From: Marinococcus sp. PL1-022
GTDB lineage: Bacteria; Bacillota; Bacilli; Bacillales; Marinococcaceae
Direction: 5' to 3'
NCBI RefSeq assembly: GCF_033845285.1
Contig: NZ_JAWXCX010000001.1
Coordinates: 1,317,495-1,381,494, forward strand
DNA length: 64,000 bases
Part shown: positions 61,345-64,000 of the stretch, one piece after another
Layout: the number at the start of each line of letters is the position of its first letter
Position numbering within the stretch: the stretch's first letter is position 1
Notes under the pieces: model-generated
What the model was told of the DNA's origin: nothing
Databases searched by the model: none
Seen by the model: the letters and a program-made list of their open reading frames with translations, nothing else
Made by a program: the position numbers and the translations under genes

Positions 61345-61521
61345 TTAAGTATCTATTTGACTAAAGACGGCATAAGCGGTTGCCATCGCAAGAAAGGAGA
61401 CAACCACATTGCTGGATACCTGGAGTAACGCCGGCAGATCGGGATGCAGAACGTCCAGAAAAAATAAAACAATAATCGTTAAAACGCCTGAGAATATCCC
61501 TATTTTCCAGGCGGAATTCAT
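61345..61521 (-). CDS. Small membrane protein, 58 residues
   Basis: ATG after AAGGAGGAATTAGAC reads MNSAWKIGIFSGVLTIIVLF then FLDVLHPDLPALLQVSSNVV and a second helix, ending SQIDT. Two helices. It is the third of three small membrane genes read in the same direction. No family recognised. Confidence 0.55.
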   Translation of the reverse strand: MNSAWKIGIFSGVLTIIVLFFLDVLHPDLPALLQVSSNVVVSFLAMATAYAVFSQIDT

Positions 61522-61558
61522 GTCTAATTCCTCCTTATTGGCGAATATTCAAATCTTG

Positions 61559-61849
61559 TCAGGCAATATAGCGCTGGAGCATCTGCACATCGTATATTAA
61601 AGCGAATATCAGAAGCGCAAGACATCCAATGCCAATGTAAAAGTTCTGATGATCTTTTTTGGTATGAAATCGGTACAGCAGGTACAGCCAAACGGAAAAT
61701 GGGATCAGAGGAATGGCCGCCATGCCAATGGTAATAACAAATTGATTGGTGCTGCTGAAAAGGCCGAGAGTGAACAGGGATACCAACCCCAGGCCGTACA
61801 CCAAAAACATGCCGGATATCAGCAGCACGGCAAGATTCCATTTTTTCAT
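61559..61849 (-). CDS. Small membrane protein, three helices
   Basis: A 96-residue protein: MKKWNLAVLLISGMFLVYGL, then TNQFVITIGMAAIPLIPFSVWLYLLYRFHTKKDHQN, then IGIGCLALLIFALIYDVQML. The ATG lies in the ATGA overlap with the gene before it and has its own GGAGGTTATTCA. It is the second of three coupled small membrane genes. Confidence 0.6.
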   Translation of the reverse strand: MKKWNLAVLLISGMFLVYGLGLVSLFTLGLFSSTNQFVITIGMAAIPLIPFSVWLYLLYRFHTKKDHQNFYIGIGCLALLIFALIYDVQMLQRYIA

Positions 61850-62118
61850 TGAATAACCTCCAATATTTTTGACCCCGAAGCGAACAGCAGGCTTATCACA
61901 AGGACTGTGCATACCCATAAGGCCAGACGCGGCTCCCAGCGTCCGAGGTGTAGATGCCCTGCATAGCTGAGCGTCCATATGACGCTGAAGGAAAAGAAGA
62001 AGAGAAACGTCGAAGGGTGAAGGTCAGCTGTAAAGCCCGTTCCAAATAAACCAAACCCAATTAATCCGCATACGAAAAAGAGCAGAACAAAATACAGTAT
62101 ATGAACAGCAGTACGCAT
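61846..62118 (-). CDS. Small membrane protein, three helices
   Basis: A 90-residue protein starting MRTAVHILYFVLLFFVCGLIGFGLFG, with two further helices (STFLFFFSFSVIWTLSYAGHL and LALWVCTVLVISLLFASGSK). The start follows CAGGAGGGAAGCT; a longer frame has no ribosome site. It overlaps the next gene by four bases (ATGA). It lies divergent from the PadR gene and may be under its control. Confidence 0.6.
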   Translation of the reverse strand: MRTAVHILYFVLLFFVCGLIGFGLFGTGFTADLHPSTFLFFFSFSVIWTLSYAGHLHLGRWEPRLALWVCTVLVISLLFASGSKILEVIQ

Positions 62119-62280
62119 AGCTTCCCTCCTGAATCCGACGTTAGTAATTATTTCCATTTTTAAACATAAGAATCAAGAATACAAGGCTTTTAATGATTAA
62201 AATTATTATTGTTTTTTGACTGAAGGTGTATTAAGGTAAAACTATATTGTTATACAAGATAGCGGAGAAATACTTAGTTT

Positions 62281-62316
62281 AACCCGTTCTGGCGGTAATA
62301 TGCACGGCGGGTTTTT
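62281..62316 (+). terminator. Terminator-like hairpin in the PadR leader
   Basis: AACCCG / CGGGTT with inner pairing and TTT after it, about 40 bases before the PadR start. No plus-strand gene lies upstream, so it may attenuate the PadR transcript. Confidence 0.5.
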
Positions 62317-62355
62317 AATCAAATAACTAGCATGTATTGCAAGGCAGGTGACCAA

Positions 62356-62682
62356 ATGAATGAGCGAAGCCAGCTGTTGAAGGGCATTTTGGAAGGGTGT
62401 ATTTTAGCTGTTATTTCCCGGGAGACCGTCTATGGCTACGAGCTGGCGGTCAAGCTGCAGCAGCAGGGAATCGACGTTAAGGAAGGGTCCATTTATCCGC
62501 TGCTTTTGCGGCTGCAGAAGGAAAAGCTGATTCACGGGGAAATGAAGGCTTCAGGCAGCGGACCGAACCGGAAATACTATACATTGACCCCGGCGGGAGA
62601 AGCTTCACTCGAGGCGTTTCGTGAGAACTGGAAGGCTCTGAAGCAGCCCGTTGATCAATTACTGGACGAGGAGGAATCGTAG
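62356..62682 (+). CDS. PadR-family regulator
   Basis: A 108-residue regulator: LLKGILEGCILAVISRETVYGYELAVKLQQQGIDVKEGSIYPLLLRLQKEKLI is the PadR winged helix, followed by GPNRKYYTLTPAGEASLEAFRENW. Such short PadR proteins usually control the gene that follows. The stop is directly followed by the GTG of a membrane protein gene. The start MNERSQLL is preferred for CAGGTGACCAA. Confidence 0.9.
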   Translation: MNERSQLLKGILEGCILAVISRETVYGYELAVKLQQQGIDVKEGSIYPLLLRLQKEKLIHGEMKASGSGPNRKYYTLTPAGEASLEAFRENWKALKQPVDQLLDEEES

Positions 62683-63354
62683 GTGAGTACGTTGGTGGAG
62701 GAAAACAACGAAAAGCGAAATCAATTAAATAAAGAAAACAAGAAGATATACGAAGATATGATGGTGTATATCCGCCTTTCATTTAATAAAAGTGACCAGG
62801 AAACCGAAGAGGTGCTGATGGAGCTGTTGGATCATCTTCTCGTTTTGCAGGCAGAGGGGAGAAACAGTTCGGAGCTTTTTGGATCCGACCCCAGGCAGTA
62901 TGCGAAGGATATTGTCGGCGAGCTGCCTCAGACAGTGCCCAGAAAAATGATGGCATTGTTTGTAATGGGTATTTGTTATTTTTTAAGTGTATATATGCTG
63001 TCTACTGGATTGATACAAACAATTCTTTCGTATGGTTTTCAGCAGTTGGAGCCAACGAAATCGTACAGCCTGGGCACGACTGCAATAATTATTATCCTTG
63101 GGAGCATCACAATATCGGTCGTGGGATACAGTGTATTTCGTTATATTAAGTGGTCTTGTTTCCGGGATATTTCGAAAATAAAGGAATTCCTGGTAACAGG
63201 TTTTCTATTCGGTATCGTTCCGGGAACAGTATTTTTTGCAATGTATTACTGGCTGCCTCCGCTGGGACCGACGTTAACCGTTCCGGTATATTGGCTGGGG
63301 ATAGCTGGAGCAGTGTTTCTACTGGTGGCTGAAATATTGCGGAGGAAAAATTAA
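62683..63354 (+). CDS. PadR-associated membrane protein (DUF1129/HAAS-like)
   Basis: A 223-residue protein. The N-terminal 85 residues are soluble and resemble the HAAS/DUF1129 head found beside PadR regulators (LMELLDHLLVLQAEGRNSSELFGSDPRQYAKDIVGELPQ). Four helices follow. The GTG start lies at the PadR stop and uses the GAGGAGGAAT inside it, so the two are coupled. Such pairs respond to membrane or envelope stress in several Firmicutes; here the signal is unknown. Confidence 0.75.
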   Translation: MSTLVEENNEKRNQLNKENKKIYEDMMVYIRLSFNKSDQETEEVLMELLDHLLVLQAEGRNSSELFGSDPRQYAKDIVGELPQTVPRKMMALFVMGICYFLSVYMLSTGLIQTILSYGFQQLEPTKSYSLGTTAIIIILGSITISVVGYSVFRYIKWSCFRDISKIKEFLVTGFLFGIVPGTVFFAMYYWLPPLGPTLTVPVYWLGIAGAVFLLVAEILRRKN

Positions 63355-63356
63355 GG

Positions 63357-63394
63357 AAGAAGGGTCAACCTTGAAGCAAGAGGGGGCCCTTCTT
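63357..63394 (+). terminator. Terminator after the PadR unit
   Basis: Stem AAGAAGGG / CCCTTCTT with a loop that pairs partly, then TTCTTTTG. Confidence 0.65.
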
Positions 63395-63437
63395 TTCTTT
63401 TGAATAAAGTAAAATTTTAGGAAAATAACTTCAAAAA

Positions 63438-63455
63438 TGTAATATATATGTTACA
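63438..63455. promoter_or_regulatory. Dyad upstream of the XRE gene
   Basis: TGTAATATATATGTTACA, an 18-base near-palindrome overlapping the probable promoter, 23 bases before the start of the XRE regulator; a candidate for autoregulation. Confidence 0.5.
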
Positions 63456-63478
63456 ATTTAGCGGTAGGAGGCGGCAAT

Positions 63479-63703
63479 ATGGAGAATCAGGTCAAAACTG
63501 TACGCAGGCAGGCGGGGTGGACGCAGCAACAGCTGTCTGATGCTACAGGGATAACGCGCCAAACGGTTATCCTCATCGAAAAAGGAACATACAACCCCTC
63601 TTTACATTTATGTCTGGAAATATGCTATGCCCTGGACCGGACCCTTGATGATTTATTTTGGATCGAAAAGGAGCGACGTACTGATGAAAAAAATTACAGA
63701 TGA
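63479..63703 (+). CDS. XRE-family small HTH regulator
   Basis: A 74-residue protein that is almost only the HTH: VRRQAGWTQQQLSDATGITRQTVILIEKGTYNPSLHLCLEICYALDRTLDDLF. It belongs to the YozG/YgzD-like group that is usually coupled with a small membrane protein gene. The ATG follows GGTAGGAGGCGGCAAT. Its end overlaps the next gene by 20 bases. Confidence 0.9.
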   Translation: MENQVKTVRRQAGWTQQQLSDATGITRQTVILIEKGTYNPSLHLCLEICYALDRTLDDLFWIEKERRTDEKNYR

Positions 63704-64000
63704 ACGACTTCAGTGGAAAAACCTTCAGCACATTCGTATTGCTTTTATCGTTCAAACCCTTGGTATACTGAGCATTTTGGGGTATGAACTGGTTATATCT
63801 GGTATGAATCAAATGATGGAAAACCCTTTATGGCTTGTGTTTACCGTAACAATTGCGGTAATGGCTTTTTTGCATTTGGGAATCAGCGTGGATCATGAGC
63901 GAGTCAAAGCCTCACCAAAAACGCGGCGTAACGGAGCACTGGGCGTTTTGATCTTTTTCTCCATTCTAATAGCTGTATTTACGTCCCTCCAAAATGGCTC
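63684..64000 (+). CDS. Membrane protein coupled with the XRE gene, 3' end cut by window
   Basis: ATG inside the end of the XRE gene, after AAAAGGAGCGACGTACTG, reads MKKITDERLQWKNLQHIRIAF with at least three helices and a basic loop (VDHERVKASPKTRRNGALG). The frame is open to the last base. Membrane partners of YozG-type regulators often act as anti-regulators or sensors; no family name can be given with confidence. Confidence 0.65.
   Translation, partial: MKKITDERLQWKNLQHIRIAFIVQTLGILSILGYELVISGMNQMMENPLWLVFTVTIAVMAFLHLGISVDHERVKASPKTRRNGALGVLIFFSILIAVFTSLQNG

Overview
The window looks like chromosome from a low-to-mid GC Gram-positive of the Bacillaceae, probably a halo- or alkali-tolerant one. 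Signs are strong AGGAGG-type ribosome binding sites, frequent GTG/TTG starts, lipobox lipoproteins, CcpA cre sites, a Zur box of the Bacillus type, FadN/FadA/FadE-, Spx-, DUF2294- and YcxB-type proteins, and Glu/Asp-rich exported proteins. No rRNA, tRNA or CRISPR array was seen. The species cannot be named from this alone.

Layout. 0-4.2 kb is a metal-handling block: a PepSY membrane protein cut by the left edge, a YtkA-like lipoprotein, a Zur-like repressor whose sensory metal site looks eroded, a Zur box, a very short ZinT and a ZnuA/AdcA-type zinc-binding lipoprotein with a repeated His loop. 4.3-6.4 kb holds a broken EAL gene followed by an intact GGDEF gene. 7.5-22.2 kb is a decaying accessory region: a deleted IS701-like element inside a small gene, many small membrane proteins in recurring families, two serine-recombinase stubs, an IS21 stub, three copies of a hairpin-bearing repeat, a cluster of YcxB-like genes and fragments, an AbrB-Doc toxin-antitoxin pair, a polysaccharide deacetylase-like protein and a large DUF2339 protein.

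22.2-30.4 kb is a five-gene fatty-acid degradation operon (CoA-transferase, acyl-CoA ligase, FadE, FadN, FadA) behind a promoter overlapped by a perfect cre site. 30.4-39.7 kb is mixed housekeeping: tiny membrane proteins, a GGDEF/HD-GYP pair, a LysR regulator divergent from two membrane proteins, a lipid kinase, a universal stress protein, a short AraC regulator, DUF2294 and an SDR. 40-47.9 kb is a glycoside module: an AraC regulator fused to a GH39 glycosidase, a membrane-anchored GH3 enzyme with permuted domains behind a cre site, and a conventional GH3 enzyme. An intact IS1182-family element sits in the terminator hairpin after it.

49.6-54.7 kb is an AT-rich two-component system plus divergent MMPL exporter. 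55.1-57.8 kb is a P450, Spx-like and ferredoxin operon divergent from a TetR regulator. The rest holds MsrA, small membrane proteins, a cardiolipin synthase, a PadR gene with its membrane partner, and an XRE gene coupled to a membrane protein cut by the right edge.

The most notable points are the minimal ZinT with an eroded Zur-like neighbour, the small-membrane-protein/recombinase repeat region, the AraC-GH39 fusion beside a permuted GH3, the P450 operon carrying an Spx paralogue without the first switch cysteine, and the CoA-transferase with Asp at the catalytic Glu position.
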